The notes under the pieces: generated by a model
What the model saw: only the letters and a program-made list of their open reading frames with translations
Databases searched by the model: none
What the model was told of the DNA's origin: nothing
Assembly: GCA_020073305.1 (NCBI GenBank)
Contig: JAIQFK010000007.1
Coordinates: 124,001-188,000 of the forward strand
Direction: 5' to 3'
Origin: Terriglobia bacterium
Lineage (GTDB): Bacteria > Acidobacteriota > Terriglobia > Bryobacterales > Bryobacteraceae
DNA length: 64,000 bases
In this document: positions 1-9,315 of the stretch, piece after piece
How the letters are laid out: every line of letters starts with the position of its first letter
How positions within the stretch are numbered: position 1 is the first letter of the stretch
Made by a program: the position numbers and the translations under genes

Positions 1-1
1 A

Positions 2-787
2 GCGCGCCACTGCGGGTTGCTCGGTGACTGCCTGGCCGATCCCTCATGGCCGTTGGCCACACGATGCCAGATCCCCCGCGTCCTGAAGCTGATCGCAGAT
101 CAGCGCAGCGTAGATGTGCTCCTGCAGTCTCTCAACGAGCCCGAGATTTCCATTCGCATCGCCGTCTTGCGCGCCTTGAGTCATCTCCACGAAACTGCGC
201 CGAACCTTAACTATGGAGCAACGTTCGTCAGCGAGCATGTCCTCAAGGAAGCGCGCCACTATTTCGAGCTCTACTCGGCGGTCGAACCCTGTCGTGATCA
301 CAAAGGCACTGGAACCGCGGCGGGACTGCTCGAGCGCAGTCTCCAGGAACGGCTGGAGCAAACTCTGGAGCGCCTCTTTCGCCTGCTCGGTTTGAAATAT
401 CCGCCCGAAGATATGCACGCCGCGTATCTGGCGGTGCGCGGGCGCCGGCGCGAACAGTTTCTGGCGGCGCTTGATTTTCTCGATACCGTGCTCGAGCCAG
501 CGCTGAAGCGCGTCGTGCTGCCGTTGCTGGATAGCTCCGAAGGGATGACCGAGCGCGGGCGCGATCTGTTCGGCCTCGAGGTTCGCGACGCTGAATCGGC
601 CATCCGCGACCTGATCCGCTCCTCCGACCCCTGGCTGGCTGCGTGTGCCATGGCGGCCGCGGCCGAGCGCGGGTTCCACCGGCTTCGCCCCGACATTATC
701 GTGGCCGGGGAGCGCTCGGGAACCGAGGTAGCTGAGGTGGCCCGCTCCGCCGCTCAAGAGCTGGCGCTCAACGCCACGGCGGACTGA
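2..787 (+). CDS. HEAT-repeat protein, C-terminal part (5' end outside window)
   Basis: The reading frame is open to the left edge (codons from base 2, no stop before a TTG at 17), so the gene probably starts outside the window and only about 261 C-terminal residues are visible. The product is alpha-helical. An early stretch (IRIAVLRALSHL) reads like one HEAT/ARM repeat, and a later helical region (LACAMAAAAERG) looks like a degenerate second one. No catalytic motif is visible. HEAT arrays usually act as protein-binding scaffolds. In acidobacteria similar tails can follow a membrane transporter domain, but that part cannot be seen here. It converges on the kinase gene with a 9-base gap. Confidence 0.6.
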   Translation, partial: ARHCGLLGDCLADPSWPLATRCQIPRVLKLIADQRSVDVLLQSLNEPEISIRIAVLRALSHLHETAPNLNYGATFVSEHVLKEARHYFELYSAVEPCRDHKGTGTAAGLLERSLQERLEQTLERLFRLLGLKYPPEDMHAAYLAVRGRRREQFLAALDFLDTVLEPALKRVVLPLLDSSEGMTERGRDLFGLEVRDAESAIRDLIRSSDPWLAACAMAAAAERGFHRLRPDIIVAGERSGTEVAEVARSAAQELALNATAD

Positions 788-796
788 TGGGGTGGC

Positions 797-3466
797 CTAC
801 GGAAGATCGAGCGTGAGTGCGTAAACGTCTTGGGTGCCGGCGTCGCGCACCAGCAGCGGGGCATCATCCGGATCAATCCCCATCCACCCTCCAACCGTGA
901 AGGGGGCTGGACGAAAATCCTTCAGATTGATCAGTTCCTCAGGCTTGCGATCTCCGGAATGTACGCGGTAGATCACGTTCCCACCAGGGCGATAGCCCAG
1001 GAAGTACACGTACTCCCCATGATGGGACCATTGCGGGTAGCCGATGGCTGCTTCAGCCAGCAGGGACCACGTTCGCGTACTGAAGTCGAACATAAGCAGC
1101 TTGCGGCCGTTGTTCGACATCGCGACGATGTGGCGTCCGCGGGGTGACCACCGCGGCGACCACAGACCCTCCGAGCCGGGCAGAACTGAAACCTGATGCG
1201 TCTTCAGATCGAAGATGCGGATGACGTTTCTGGCCGCATCGCTTTCGGGAAGAATCTGGCCGCCGAAAACCAGAGAATTGCCGTCCGGCGACCAGTTGGG
1301 GTCGGCTTGATCCGAGTCGCCGGCGATCGGCTGCTGCATGGCGCCTCCCTCGGCCGGTACCACGTGGACCTTCATTGGTTTTCCAGGCGCCTGCCCCATG
1401 AATGCGATCTGGCTGACGTCCGGCGACCAACGCGGCATGTAAGCAACCAGAGGAGGAAAGCTCAATTGCAGGCGCTCGCTGCCGTCGATGCGGCTGCGCC
1501 ACAAGTTGCCGTCGGGAAAGGTTACGTAGGTAACCCATTTTCCGTCCCTGGAAAAATCCGCAGCCGAGGCCTGAATGCCCGAAAGGAAAGGATGAAACGC
1601 CCGCGACGTGGCATCCCATCGCACCAGTTGTCCGCGCGGTTGCATGGTCTCAACAAAGACTCGTTTTCCACCCGGGTCAAGCGCTGGAGCCCCGGTGTTC
1701 GTGGGTCCCGAGGTCAATTGCACAGGCTCATGATTCGCGCGTCTGAACAAGCTCCCACTCTCGCGAATGGCCCATACATTGGCTATGCCGCCCCGCTGAG
1801 ACTGAAACAAGAAATACCGGCCATCCGCGGTCCAGGCGCCGCAACATTCTGATGGTGGGTGGCTCCAACCGGCGAGGATCGGGTGCAGGCCGCTTCCGTC
1901 CGATCGGACCTCCCAGAGGCTGGTAGTGTTCAGGTCTGTCTTGGGAGACACAGTGAACCGTAGCCGTGTTCCATCGGGCGACCAGCGCGGCCAGAACGCA
2001 GGACCAGGCAAACTCGTGAGCTTTTTCGATTCAGCCCCGTCGGCGCTTGCGACGTACAAGTCGTTGCCGGAGGAATACACCAGCTTGTCGCCCCCAGGCG
2101 ACCAGGCCGCATCGTAGGCCAGTACATTGCTCAAGCGGCGCGGGGACCCTCCCAGCACCGGAAGCGTCCAGACGCTGCCCGGGCTCAGCAGAAAGCCGCC
2201 GCGAATCACGAGGAGTTGCGAGTGATCCGGTGAGACATCCGCCGGAATCATGTCTGGTGTGGACTGTGGAATTGCGACCACTTCTCCACCCGCCGCCGAG
2301 ACCTGGTACAGCCCGCCCATCGTCGCGAAATAGAGTCGCGAGCCATCGGTGACGGCTCGGGATTTTTGCTGCCCGTCGCTGGTGATCTGAACCGAGCCAA
2401 CCACTTTGGGCGGCGGCAACGCGGGGCGCGTGAAAAACATTAAGGCAACCACGCCGAGCAGCGCGCAGACGCCGAGCGCGGCCTTCCACCACCGGCGCGC
2501 CGGCGCAACCGTTACGACTGCCGCGGCGGTCCTGGAGCCGGAAGCCCCAATCGCCGTGGAGTCGCTGGTGTGAACGCCGCGAGCAGAATCGATATCCCGC
2601 TTCAGGCGCTTCAGATCGCTGCGCAACTCCGCCGCGCTCTGTGCGCGCAAGTCGCGGTCTTTCTCCAGCGCCTTGTCGATGATCTCCTCGAGCTTGGGCG
2701 GCAGCGCTGGATTCAGGGTTGCCACGGGAGGAGGAACGTCGTGCAGAATGGAGGCAAAAACCGCCGCTGAACTGTTCCCGTTGAACGGCAGTTTGCCCGT
2801 CGCCATCTCGTAGAGCACCCCGCCGAAGCTGAAGATATCCGTGCGTGCGTCGAGTTCTTCGCCGCGTGCCTGTTCGGGCGACATGTAAGCCACAGTGCCC
2901 ATGGCCGTGCCGGGGCTGGTGAGCTGATCGAACTCCAATACGGCCGTCTCCGTCTCACCGGTCGGCTCATGTTGCGCATCCTTCGGGTGCGCGACTCCGG
3001 CCAGTTTCGCCAGGCCGAAATCCAGGATCTTTGTCTGCCCGCGAGTCGTCACGAAGATGTTCGCGGGTTTGATGTCGCGGTGAATAATGCTCTTCTGGTG
3101 CGCGGCATCGAGCGCGTCCGCAATCTGGATGGCGAAATCCAGCAGTTCTTCCGTGCGCAGAGGTTTCGCGGCAATCCGGTGCTTGAGGGTCTGGCCCTCC
3201 AGATACTCCATGGCAATGAAGGGCTGGCCGTCCGATTCATCGATGTCGTGAATGGTGCAGATGTGAGGATGGCTGAGCGCTGAAGCGGCGCGAGCCTCCC
3301 GTTTCAGCCGCTCGAGAGCTTGAGGATCGTGAGCCAGACTTTCGGAAAGGAATTTGAGAGCGACCAACCGTCCCAGCCGGGTGTCTTCGGCTTTATAGAC
3401 AACGCCCATGCCGCCACCGCCCAGTTTTTCCAGAATGCGGTAGTGCGAAACCGTGGTGCCAATCAT
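797..3466 (-). CDS. Transmembrane Ser/Thr protein kinase with extracytoplasmic TolB-like propeller
   Basis: A 889-residue PknB-type receptor kinase. The cytoplasmic kinase domain (about 8-285) has the glycine-rich loop GGGGMGVVYKAE, the ATP-binding Lys38, the catalytic HRDIKPAN (Asp131), DFG at 149-151, and the MSPEQARG activation segment, so it should be active. A single membrane helix spans about 327-346. The rest (about 355-889) is built of repeated PD40/WD40-like blades with recurring SPDG, WSPDG and WSPRG turns, as in TolB, and should lie outside the cytoplasm as a sensor or binding platform. This architecture is abundant in acidobacteria. It is the last gene of a leftward run with only 17 bases to the zinc-ribbon membrane protein upstream. 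The ligand and substrates are unknown. Confidence 0.93.
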   Translation of the reverse strand: MIGTTVSHYRILEKLGGGGMGVVYKAEDTRLGRLVALKFLSESLAHDPQALERLKREARAASALSHPHICTIHDIDESDGQPFIAMEYLEGQTLKHRIAAKPLRTEELLDFAIQIADALDAAHQKSIIHRDIKPANIFVTTRGQTKILDFGLAKLAGVAHPKDAQHEPTGETETAVLEFDQLTSPGTAMGTVAYMSPEQARGEELDARTDIFSFGGVLYEMATGKLPFNGNSSAAVFASILHDVPPPVATLNPALPPKLEEIIDKALEKDRDLRAQSAAELRSDLKRLKRDIDSARGVHTSDSTAIGASGSRTAAAVVTVAPARRWWKAALGVCALLGVVALMFFTRPALPPPKVVGSVQITSDGQQKSRAVTDGSRLYFATMGGLYQVSAAGGEVVAIPQSTPDMIPADVSPDHSQLLVIRGGFLLSPGSVWTLPVLGGSPRRLSNVLAYDAAWSPGGDKLVYSSGNDLYVASADGAESKKLTSLPGPAFWPRWSPDGTRLRFTVSPKTDLNTTSLWEVRSDGSGLHPILAGWSHPPSECCGAWTADGRYFLFQSQRGGIANVWAIRESGSLFRRANHEPVQLTSGPTNTGAPALDPGGKRVFVETMQPRGQLVRWDATSRAFHPFLSGIQASAADFSRDGKWVTYVTFPDGNLWRSRIDGSERLQLSFPPLVAYMPRWSPDVSQIAFMGQAPGKPMKVHVVPAEGGAMQQPIAGDSDQADPNWSPDGNSLVFGGQILPESDAARNVIRIFDLKTHQVSVLPGSEGLWSPRWSPRGRHIVAMSNNGRKLLMFDFSTRTWSLLAEAAIGYPQWSHHGEYVYFLGYRPGGNVIYRVHSGDRKPEELINLKDFRPAPFTVGGWMGIDPDDAPLLVRDAGTQDVYALTLDLP

Positions 3467-3483
3467 GGCCGTTGGAATCGAGC

Positions 3484-4095
3484 TTAGTCTTTGCCCAGAA
3501 TCTTAGCTCCGAGCGCCCCGCCAGCCGTGCAGGTCAGCGTCAGCAAGATGAAGGTGGCGATCAATGACCGGAGCATTTTCGAAGGGTCCTGAAGTATCCT
3601 GAGCGCTTCGTCGACGCTGCCCTGTTGAAACGAGAAATCTTTGAGGCTGTCTTTGAGGGCCGCAAGTCCGCCCATCTGGCGGATAGCCAGCATGAAAAAC
3701 GCGAACAGCAGCGTCAGTATGGCGCAACTGAGCACGCCCGTAATCCATCCCATGCGCGCGCCGCCGCGCACGTTCAGCCGCTGGCCGGTGCGGCGCCTAT
3801 AGATCCACACCGAGAAGTAGCCCGCTGCCAGCCACCAAATCACCGCGGCATAATTGATGCCGGGAATCATCATCACCACGCAGAGCAGACCCGCGGCCAG
3901 CAGTCCCACACGCAGCGCAGTCGGATTTTGAAAATTGAGCGGTAGGGGCGCTGCGGCTGCCACTGGTGGCGGCAGCGGAACCGCGAGCACCTCCTCGCGT
4001 TCGACCATAGGCTCTTCGCGCTGCGGCTTTCCACACTTGTGGCAGAAACGTGCGTCGGGCGGCAGTTGCGCGCCGCAGGTGCAAAATTCAGGCAT
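3484..4095 (-). CDS. Zinc-ribbon membrane protein of unknown function
   Basis: A 203-residue protein. The N terminus carries a zinc-ribbon with two CxC/CxxC knuckles (CTCG at about 6-9 and CHKCG at about 18-22), followed by a proline/alanine-rich linker. Roughly four hydrophobic segments follow: about 62-80, 83-98, 115-137 and a C-terminal one around 180-198. Such zinc-ribbon plus membrane proteins are common and mostly uncharacterised in acidobacteria. It sits 23 bases after the upstream membrane-anchored gene and 17 bases before the kinase, so the three are probably co-transcribed. I cannot assign a function beyond a possible accessory role for the kinase. Confidence 0.75.
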   Translation of the reverse strand: MPEFCTCGAQLPPDARFCHKCGKPQREEPMVEREEVLAVPLPPPVAAAAPLPLNFQNPTALRVGLLAAGLLCVVMMIPGINYAAVIWWLAAGYFSVWIYRRRTGQRLNVRGGARMGWITGVLSCAILTLLFAFFMLAIRQMGGLAALKDSLKDFSFQQGSVDEALRILQDPSKMLRSLIATFILLTLTCTAGGALGAKILGKD

Positions 4096-4118
4096 GAGGT
4101 GAACGAGGGCCTACTCGT

Positions 4119-4655
4119 TCAGTTTGCCGCAGGTTCTCCTATGGAAGCAAGCCCGATACGTGTCTGGCCATCCTGCTCGCGAATGGAAACAATCCGCTTG
4201 TAGCCGTCTTCGGTGTATTCCATCTGCACTCCGCCGTGACGCTTGGTGCTGATGATCCAGTGGGGCAGTTCGCGGTGATAGAACTCTCTCACCTTGTCAA
4301 CGGAATCATTCGTCGAATATTCGGCCGCCAGGACGGTGAACTCCTTATGGGCGGAATCGAAGCTGAAGTCGAAGCTCGCGGCGCCGTTCCGGTCCTCGCG
4401 CACCGCGCCGGGATAGACGGGCACACCGATGAGCTTGGGATCGAGCTTCTGGTACTGCTGCACACGCATGGAGCCGATAGGCGTCTCCACCTGCACGGAT
4501 TCGCCCTTGGCGTTCTTGGTCTTCTCGACGTGGATGTTGTCCGCGAGGTACATGCCGGCCATAAACACGCCAACCACAGCCAGCGCCGCAAGAATCAGGA
4601 TTGCCGCGAGGACCCCGGCCAGTACGCCACCTCGCTCGGAGTGATTCGTCTTCAT
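4119..4655 (-). CDS. Membrane-anchored hypothetical protein
   Basis: A 178-residue protein with one N-terminal membrane helix (about 11-37, rich in Leu/Ala/Val) and a soluble C-terminal domain of unknown type. The frame is open further upstream, but I choose the internal ATG at 4655 because a good AAAGGAA Shine-Dalgarno lies just before it. The part after the membrane reads like a small alpha/beta domain (segments VREFYHREL and MEYTEDGYKRIVSI). No active-site motif is visible. It lies between glpX (88 bases upstream) and the zinc-ribbon protein (23 bases downstream) in a same-strand run. Confidence 0.7.
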   Translation of the reverse strand: MKTNHSERGGVLAGVLAAILILAALAVVGVFMAGMYLADNIHVEKTKNAKGESVQVETPIGSMRVQQYQKLDPKLIGVPVYPGAVREDRNGAASFDFSFDSAHKEFTVLAAEYSTNDSVDKVREFYHRELPHWIISTKRHGGVQMEYTEDGYKRIVSIREQDGQTRIGLASIGEPAAN

Positions 4656-4743
4656 GGATGTTCCTTTCCCACCATGTACGAGAACAGTCCGCCAAAAGTT
4701 CGCCGGCCCATAAGTCATTGCAGAACATGCCCATGCGTGGTTG

Positions 4744-5721
4744 CTACCGGAACCGCACCTTGACGTCCGGCTTGTTCTCCAGGTGCACGGTGTCCACGAA
4801 CCGCACGCGCGCCGGCGAGAGCGTCATCACGATCGACTGGGTGCGCGTGCCATCGCCGAAGAAGCGAACGCCTTGCAGCAGGTTACCGTCGGTGACACCA
4901 CCCGCGGCAAACACGATGTTGTGGCCGGGCGCGAGTTCCTGAGTCGTGTAGATCTTGTCGGTGTCCTGGATGCCCATGCTCTGCATGCGCTCGCGCTGGC
5001 GCTCGTCTTTCACCACCAGCCGGCCGAGGATCTCGCCATTGAGGCAGCGCAGCGCCGCCGCAGTCAGCACGCCTTCGGGCGCGCCTCCGGAGCCCATCAC
5101 CGCGTGCACGCCCGTGCCCGCCACCGCGGCCGCGATGCCGGCTGAGAGATCGCCATCGCCGATCAGCCGGATGCGCGCGCCCGCTTCGCGAATATCCGCC
5201 ATGAGCTTCTGATGCCGCGGCCGGTCGAGCACAACCACCACCAGGTCGTCGACGCCGCGTTGCAAGCGCCGGGCGATGGCCTTCAGATTGTGTTTGACGG
5301 GTGCATCCAGGTCGACGGAGCCCTTGGCAGCCGGTCCCACGATGATCTTCTCCATGTAGCAATCCGGAGCGTGCAACAAGCCGCCGCGCTCGGATGCCGC
5401 GAGCACAGTTATGGCTCCGCCCGCGCCAGTGGCGCACAGGTTGGTGCCTTCGAGCGGGTCGACGGCGATATCCACCGTGAGCGGTGTGTTCGCACCCTTG
5501 GCCGAGCCCACCTTCTCGCCGATGTACAGCATCGGTGCCGAATCGCGCTCTCCCTCGCCAATGACGATCGTGCCGTCGATGGCGATGGTGTCGAGGCACC
5601 GGCGCATGCTCTCCACCGCCGCGTGATCCGCGGTGTGTGGATCGCCCATGCCCATGGTGCGGGCCGAGGCAATAGCGGCGTCTTCTACGACGCGCAAAAC
5701 TTCCAGAGAAAGGTCGAACAT
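4744..5721 (-). CDS. glpX: Fructose-1,6-bisphosphatase class II (GlpX)
   Basis: A 325-residue cytoplasmic enzyme expected to hydrolyse fructose 1,6-bisphosphate to fructose 6-phosphate in gluconeogenesis; some homologues also accept sedoheptulose bisphosphate. It has the class II metal-binding signatures GEGERD (about 55-60) and VDPLEGTN (about 87-94), and the [11 protein letters not shown] substrate loop. The length is normal for the family. The ATG at 5721 faces the ATG of the divergent dehydrogenase across only 17 bases, so its promoter must overlap the neighbouring coding sequence or start. It is first in a leftward run ending with the kinase. Confidence 0.95.
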   Translation of the reverse strand: MFDLSLEVLRVVEDAAIASARTMGMGDPHTADHAAVESMRRCLDTIAIDGTIVIGEGERDSAPMLYIGEKVGSAKGANTPLTVDIAVDPLEGTNLCATGAGGAITVLAASERGGLLHAPDCYMEKIIVGPAAKGSVDLDAPVKHNLKAIARRLQRGVDDLVVVVLDRPRHQKLMADIREAGARIRLIGDGDLSAGIAAAVAGTGVHAVMGSGGAPEGVLTAAALRCLNGEILGRLVVKDERQRERMQSMGIQDTDKIYTTQELAPGHNIVFAAGGVTDGNLLQGVRFFGDGTRTQSIVMTLSPARVRFVDTVHLENKPDVKVRFR

Positions 5722-5738
5722 GCTACTGTTTTCTACTC

Positions 5739-6707
5739 ATGGACGATAGCACAATTTTGGTTTTGGCTAATCCGGTCACGCCAGAACTGGCGCTGCTGGC
5801 CGCGTTGCCGGATACCACGGCCATCGCTGTGGGAATGACGCCAGAAGCTTTTGAGCGGACCGCTTCCCGGGCCGACGTCATCTTGAACTGGGACGGCGAC
5901 GCGCAACTTCTCGAGCAGGTCTGGCGCATGGCCCCTCGCGTGCGGTGGATGCATTCGCTCTCGGCCGGTCTCGACGGCATGCTGTTTCGCGACCTGGTGG
6001 AGAGTCCCGTGCCTGTCACCAACGCACGCGGCGTGTTCAGCGATGCGCTGGGCGAGTTCGCGGTCGGCGCGGTGCTGTTCTTCGCCAAGGACTTCCGGCG
6101 GCTGATCCGCAGCCAGATGGCGGGGGCTTGGGGCCCGTTTAACGTTGTGCAAGTTCGCGGCCAGAGTCTGGGACTGGTGGGGTACGGTGACGTGGGCCGC
6201 GCGGTGGCATCGCGGGCATGCGCGCTGGGGATGAATGTCCTGGCCTTGCGGCGGCGGCCGGAGTTGTCGCGCGAAGATCGCTATGTCGCGCAGGTATTCG
6301 GCACAGACCAGAAGCATGAGATGCTCGGACTGGCGGACTACGTGGTGGTGGTTGCGCCACTGACTCCCGAAACGCGAGGGATGATCGGAGAGCGCGAATT
6401 TGAAGTCATGAAGCCCACCGCGGTGCTGATCAACATCGGTCGCGGGCCGGTGGTGGACGAGGTGGCTTTGATTCGCGCGCTAGAACAGAAGCGCATTCGC
6501 GGTGCGGCGCTGGATGTGTTCGATGTCGAGCCGCTGCCCGCCGGACATCCAATCTACCGGTTGGACAACGTGCTGCTTTCGCCGCACGCCGCCGACCATA
6601 CTGCGAACTGGAAAGAGCGGACCCTGCGAGTTTTCCTGGAGAACTTTGAACGGTTCCGGCGCGGCGAGCCGCTCATTAACGTGGTAAACAAGAAGCTCGG
6701 TTATTGA
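5739..6707 (+). CDS. D-2-hydroxyacid dehydrogenase (NAD(P)-dependent)
   Basis: A 322-residue enzyme of the D-isomer-specific 2-hydroxyacid dehydrogenase family, interconverting a 2-oxo acid and its D-2-hydroxy acid. The nucleotide-binding Rossmann motif is GLVGYGDVG (about 145-153). The catalytic triad is recognisable as Arg225 (NIGRGP), Glu254 (DVEPLP) and His283 (SPHAADHT). The substrate cannot be read from the sequence; glyoxylate or hydroxypyruvate reductase-like activity is one option. It is followed immediately (1-7 bases) by the fucosidase gene, so the two probably form an operon. There is almost no leader between it and the divergent glpX, and no clear Shine-Dalgarno. Confidence 0.9.
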   Translation: MDDSTILVLANPVTPELALLAALPDTTAIAVGMTPEAFERTASRADVILNWDGDAQLLEQVWRMAPRVRWMHSLSAGLDGMLFRDLVESPVPVTNARGVFSDALGEFAVGAVLFFAKDFRRLIRSQMAGAWGPFNVVQVRGQSLGLVGYGDVGRAVASRACALGMNVLALRRRPELSREDRYVAQVFGTDQKHEMLGLADYVVVVAPLTPETRGMIGEREFEVMKPTAVLINIGRGPVVDEVALIRALEQKRIRGAALDVFDVEPLPAGHPIYRLDNVLLSPHAADHTANWKERTLRVFLENFERFRRGEPLINVVNKKLGY

Positions 6708-6708
6708 G

Positions 6709-7995
6709 GTGAAGATGCGACTGCACTGCATGGCGATTCTGCTGGCCGGCGCGGTGTTTGGCCAGTCTTATCAGCCTTCAGAGGCCAACCTGAAGGCACG
6801 CGAGTGGTTTCAGAATGCCCGTTTCGGAATGTTCATTCACTGGGGCGCTTATAGCGTGCTCGGCGATGGCGAGTGGGTCATGAATAATCGCAAGATGACG
6901 GTGGCGGAGTACGAGAAGCTTCCTCCGCAATTCAACCCCACCGAGTACAACCCTGCGGAGTGGGTGGCGCTGGCGAAAGCGGCCGGGATGAAATACATCA
7001 CCATCACCAGCAAGCACCACGACGGCTTCGCCATGTGGGGCACCAAGCAGAATCAGTGGAACATCGTGGATGGCACGCCCTATAAGAAGGATGTGCTGAA
7101 GGCGCTGGCGGACGAATGTCACCGGCAGGGCATCAAGCTCTTCTTCTATCATTCCGAGCTGGACTGGCACAGTCCGGATTACTATCCGCGCGGGCGCACA
7201 GGGCAAACTTCGGGGCGGCCCGAGAGCGGCGATTTCAATCGCTACCTGGAGTTCATGGACAACCAACTTCGCGAACTGCTCACCGGATACGGCGATATTG
7301 CGGGAATCTGGTTTGACGGATGGTGGGACAAACCCGACGCCGACTGGCACCTTGACCGGACGTACCGCCTGATTCACAGCCTGCAGCCGGCGGCCCTGAT
7401 CGGCAACAACCACCACCGGCGACCGTTTCCCGGCGAAGACTTTCAGATGTTCGAGAAGGATCTTCCGGGGCAAAAGACGGCGGAGTTCAACGCGACGTCG
7501 GAGGTGGGCCAGTTGCCGCTCGAAACCTGCGACACCATTAATAATGCCTGGGGCTATAACAAGGCCGACAAGCATTTCAAGAGTACCGCCCGGCTGATTC
7601 AGTATCTGGCGCGCGCCGCGGGCTACAACGCCAATTTTCTGCTGAACGTGGGGCCCATGCCCAGTGGGAAGATGCAGCCGGAATTCGTCGAACGATTGCG
7701 CGGGGTAGGGAAGTGGATCGAGCGCAACGGCGAGTCGATCTATGGAACGCACGGCGGGCCGCTGGGTCCCACATCCTGGGGCGCGACCACGCAACGGCCA
7801 GGCAAGATTTACTTGCACGTGATGGACTACGACGGCGACCGGCTGGCACTTTCTAAGCTGCCGCCGGTGAAGAGCGCGAAAGTGCTGACGTCCGGCGCGC
7901 CAGTGGCCGTCACACAGATTCAGGACGGGATCGTGCTGCGTCTGCCCGAAGCGCGCGATGACGCGGATACGGTAGTGGTGCTGGAGACGAAGTAG
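6709..7995 (+). CDS. Secreted alpha-L-fucosidase, GH29
   Basis: A roughly 427-residue glycoside hydrolase expected to release L-fucose from glycans. A short signal peptide (MRLHCMAILLAGAVFGQ) places it outside the cytoplasm. GH29 hallmarks are ARFGMFIHWG near the N terminus, the SKHHDGFAMW segment, and GIWFDGWW carrying the probable catalytic nucleophile Asp (about 203). The C-terminal 80 residues look like the usual beta-sandwich. The start is either GTG at 6709 or ATG at 6715, both immediately after the dehydrogenase stop. It fits with the GH51 enzyme in this window as part of plant or microbial glycan use. Confidence 0.93.
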   Translation: MKMRLHCMAILLAGAVFGQSYQPSEANLKAREWFQNARFGMFIHWGAYSVLGDGEWVMNNRKMTVAEYEKLPPQFNPTEYNPAEWVALAKAAGMKYITITSKHHDGFAMWGTKQNQWNIVDGTPYKKDVLKALADECHRQGIKLFFYHSELDWHSPDYYPRGRTGQTSGRPESGDFNRYLEFMDNQLRELLTGYGDIAGIWFDGWWDKPDADWHLDRTYRLIHSLQPAALIGNNHHRRPFPGEDFQMFEKDLPGQKTAEFNATSEVGQLPLETCDTINNAWGYNKADKHFKSTARLIQYLARAAGYNANFLLNVGPMPSGKMQPEFVERLRGVGKWIERNGESIYGTHGGPLGPTSWGATTQRPGKIYLHVMDYDGDRLALSKLPPVKSAKVLTSGAPVAVTQIQDGIVLRLPEARDDADTVVVLETK

Positions 7996-8100
7996 GGAAT
8001 GGAAGTTGCCCGCTAGCGATGGGATCCGCAGGCAAGCAGGAAAGGTATAGCGTAACGCATGGAGCTTCGACGGAACGTCGGCCGAAACGTTAGCGAGGGA

Positions 8101-9243
8101 CTACCTGTGGAGCGCCGATATCGCGGCGGCGTACCTTGGTTCTTTCCGTAGACCCTCGAACAGCGGATCGCGGACGATCCGATCCCGGTCACTGAATCCC
8201 TCCGCGATCGCACGCTCGAGCGCATCCAGCGCGCGCCGCTTCTCATGAGAACCCGCCCGCGATTCGGCCAGCGCATACCATGCCTCGGCATTTTCCGGAC
8301 GTGCAAGCACCGCCAATTCCAGAGCCTGCCCGGCTTCCGGGTACCGGTTTGCACTGAGGAGTGCACGCCCCTGCTCTATAGCTCCGATGAAGACACCCGT
8401 CAGCACTCTGCGCGCGGCGCGGCGCTCCGGACCATCCTCGGAGCGCTCGGAATCACGCCGCAAACGGCCGATGGTTGAGTGGCGATCGCGCTCGTCGCCA
8501 TGCTCCACCTCTTCTGTCAGCCGGGAGTAGAGCGAGGCCGCCTTCTTCTGTGCAGACGATTCCGGAGGCGGCGGCTCCCCTGCCAGGCGCCCGGACAGAA
8601 AGTCGAGAGCTTCACCGGTGAGTGTTTCGGGCAGCCAGTCGTGCCCGCCCGCGAACTGCGCAAAGCGCTGGGGAACGTCGCGGCGACTCAATTCGCGGCT
8701 CATGGCGTACACTTCGTCGTAATTGAAATCGTCCACGCCGGCCGCGGCGTAGATTCGGACGGGGACCTGCTTCGGAATCTGAGAGCCGCCGAAACCCGCG
8801 CCGCAGGCGATAACGCCGGCTACGTGGGCGCTGCCTGCCCATGCGAGCGCCAGCCGCGCGCCTCCGGAGAAGCCCGCGACGTAGACACGCGAGTCATCAA
8901 TGGTGAAGCGCTCATGAGTGTCTGACAGCAGCCATTGAATCGCCTCCCGAGCCAGATCGTTTGGGCCGTTGCGCGAGTTGTTTGAACCGGCAACCATGAA
9001 ACCGGCCTTGGCGGCGGCGTCGCGAAAACGCTCTACCGGCACCCGGCCGCGCGCGAGGGGATCCAGGCAGTAGAGGATTGGCCATGCGTGCTCCGGCGAG
9101 TAAGCTGGCGGCAGGTAAAGCGCATAGCTCTGCTTCGGATTGCCAGTACAGACGACGCGCTCCACCACGCGCCCTTTCGGCAAGTCCTCGCCAGGAAGGC
9201 ACCCACTCGCCACCACGGCGAGAAACAACAGCCTTGCGATCAT
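8101..9243 (-). CDS. Exported alpha/beta hydrolase with C-terminal TPR-like region (probable lipoprotein)
   Basis: A 380-residue protein. I choose the internal ATG at 9243 because it begins a clean signal sequence ending in a lipobox-like VASGC (Cys15). Residues about 25-215 form a dienelactone-hydrolase/phospholipase-like alpha/beta fold: nucleophile elbow AGFSGGAR (Ser126), a candidate acidic residue near 171-172 (GVDDFNYD) and His201 in GGHDWLP. Residues about 290-370 read as TPR-like helical repeats (AEAWYALAES). The substrate is unknown; an esterase or peptidase role is possible. It is divergent from the metallohydrolase gene at 9316 across 72 bases. Confidence 0.75.
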   Translation of the reverse strand: MIARLLFLAVVASGCLPGEDLPKGRVVERVVCTGNPKQSYALYLPPAYSPEHAWPILYCLDPLARGRVPVERFRDAAAKAGFMVAGSNNSRNGPNDLAREAIQWLLSDTHERFTIDDSRVYVAGFSGGARLALAWAGSAHVAGVIACGAGFGGSQIPKQVPVRIYAAAGVDDFNYDEVYAMSRELSRRDVPQRFAQFAGGHDWLPETLTGEALDFLSGRLAGEPPPPESSAQKKAASLYSRLTEEVEHGDERDRHSTIGRLRRDSERSEDGPERRAARRVLTGVFIGAIEQGRALLSANRYPEAGQALELAVLARPENAEAWYALAESRAGSHEKRRALDALERAIAEGFSDRDRIVRDPLFEGLRKEPRYAAAISALHR

Positions 9244-9315
9244 ATCTGCAGTATCCGGCGTTACGAGCCGTCCGAGCAATCTCGATGGCCCCAAGACGGC
9301 GTTACAATCTCCTGC

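Noticed and set aside
9088-9315. Upstream extension of the metallohydrolase frame
   Set aside because: It overlaps the divergent hydrolase gene and would hide the clear signal peptide that begins at 9316.
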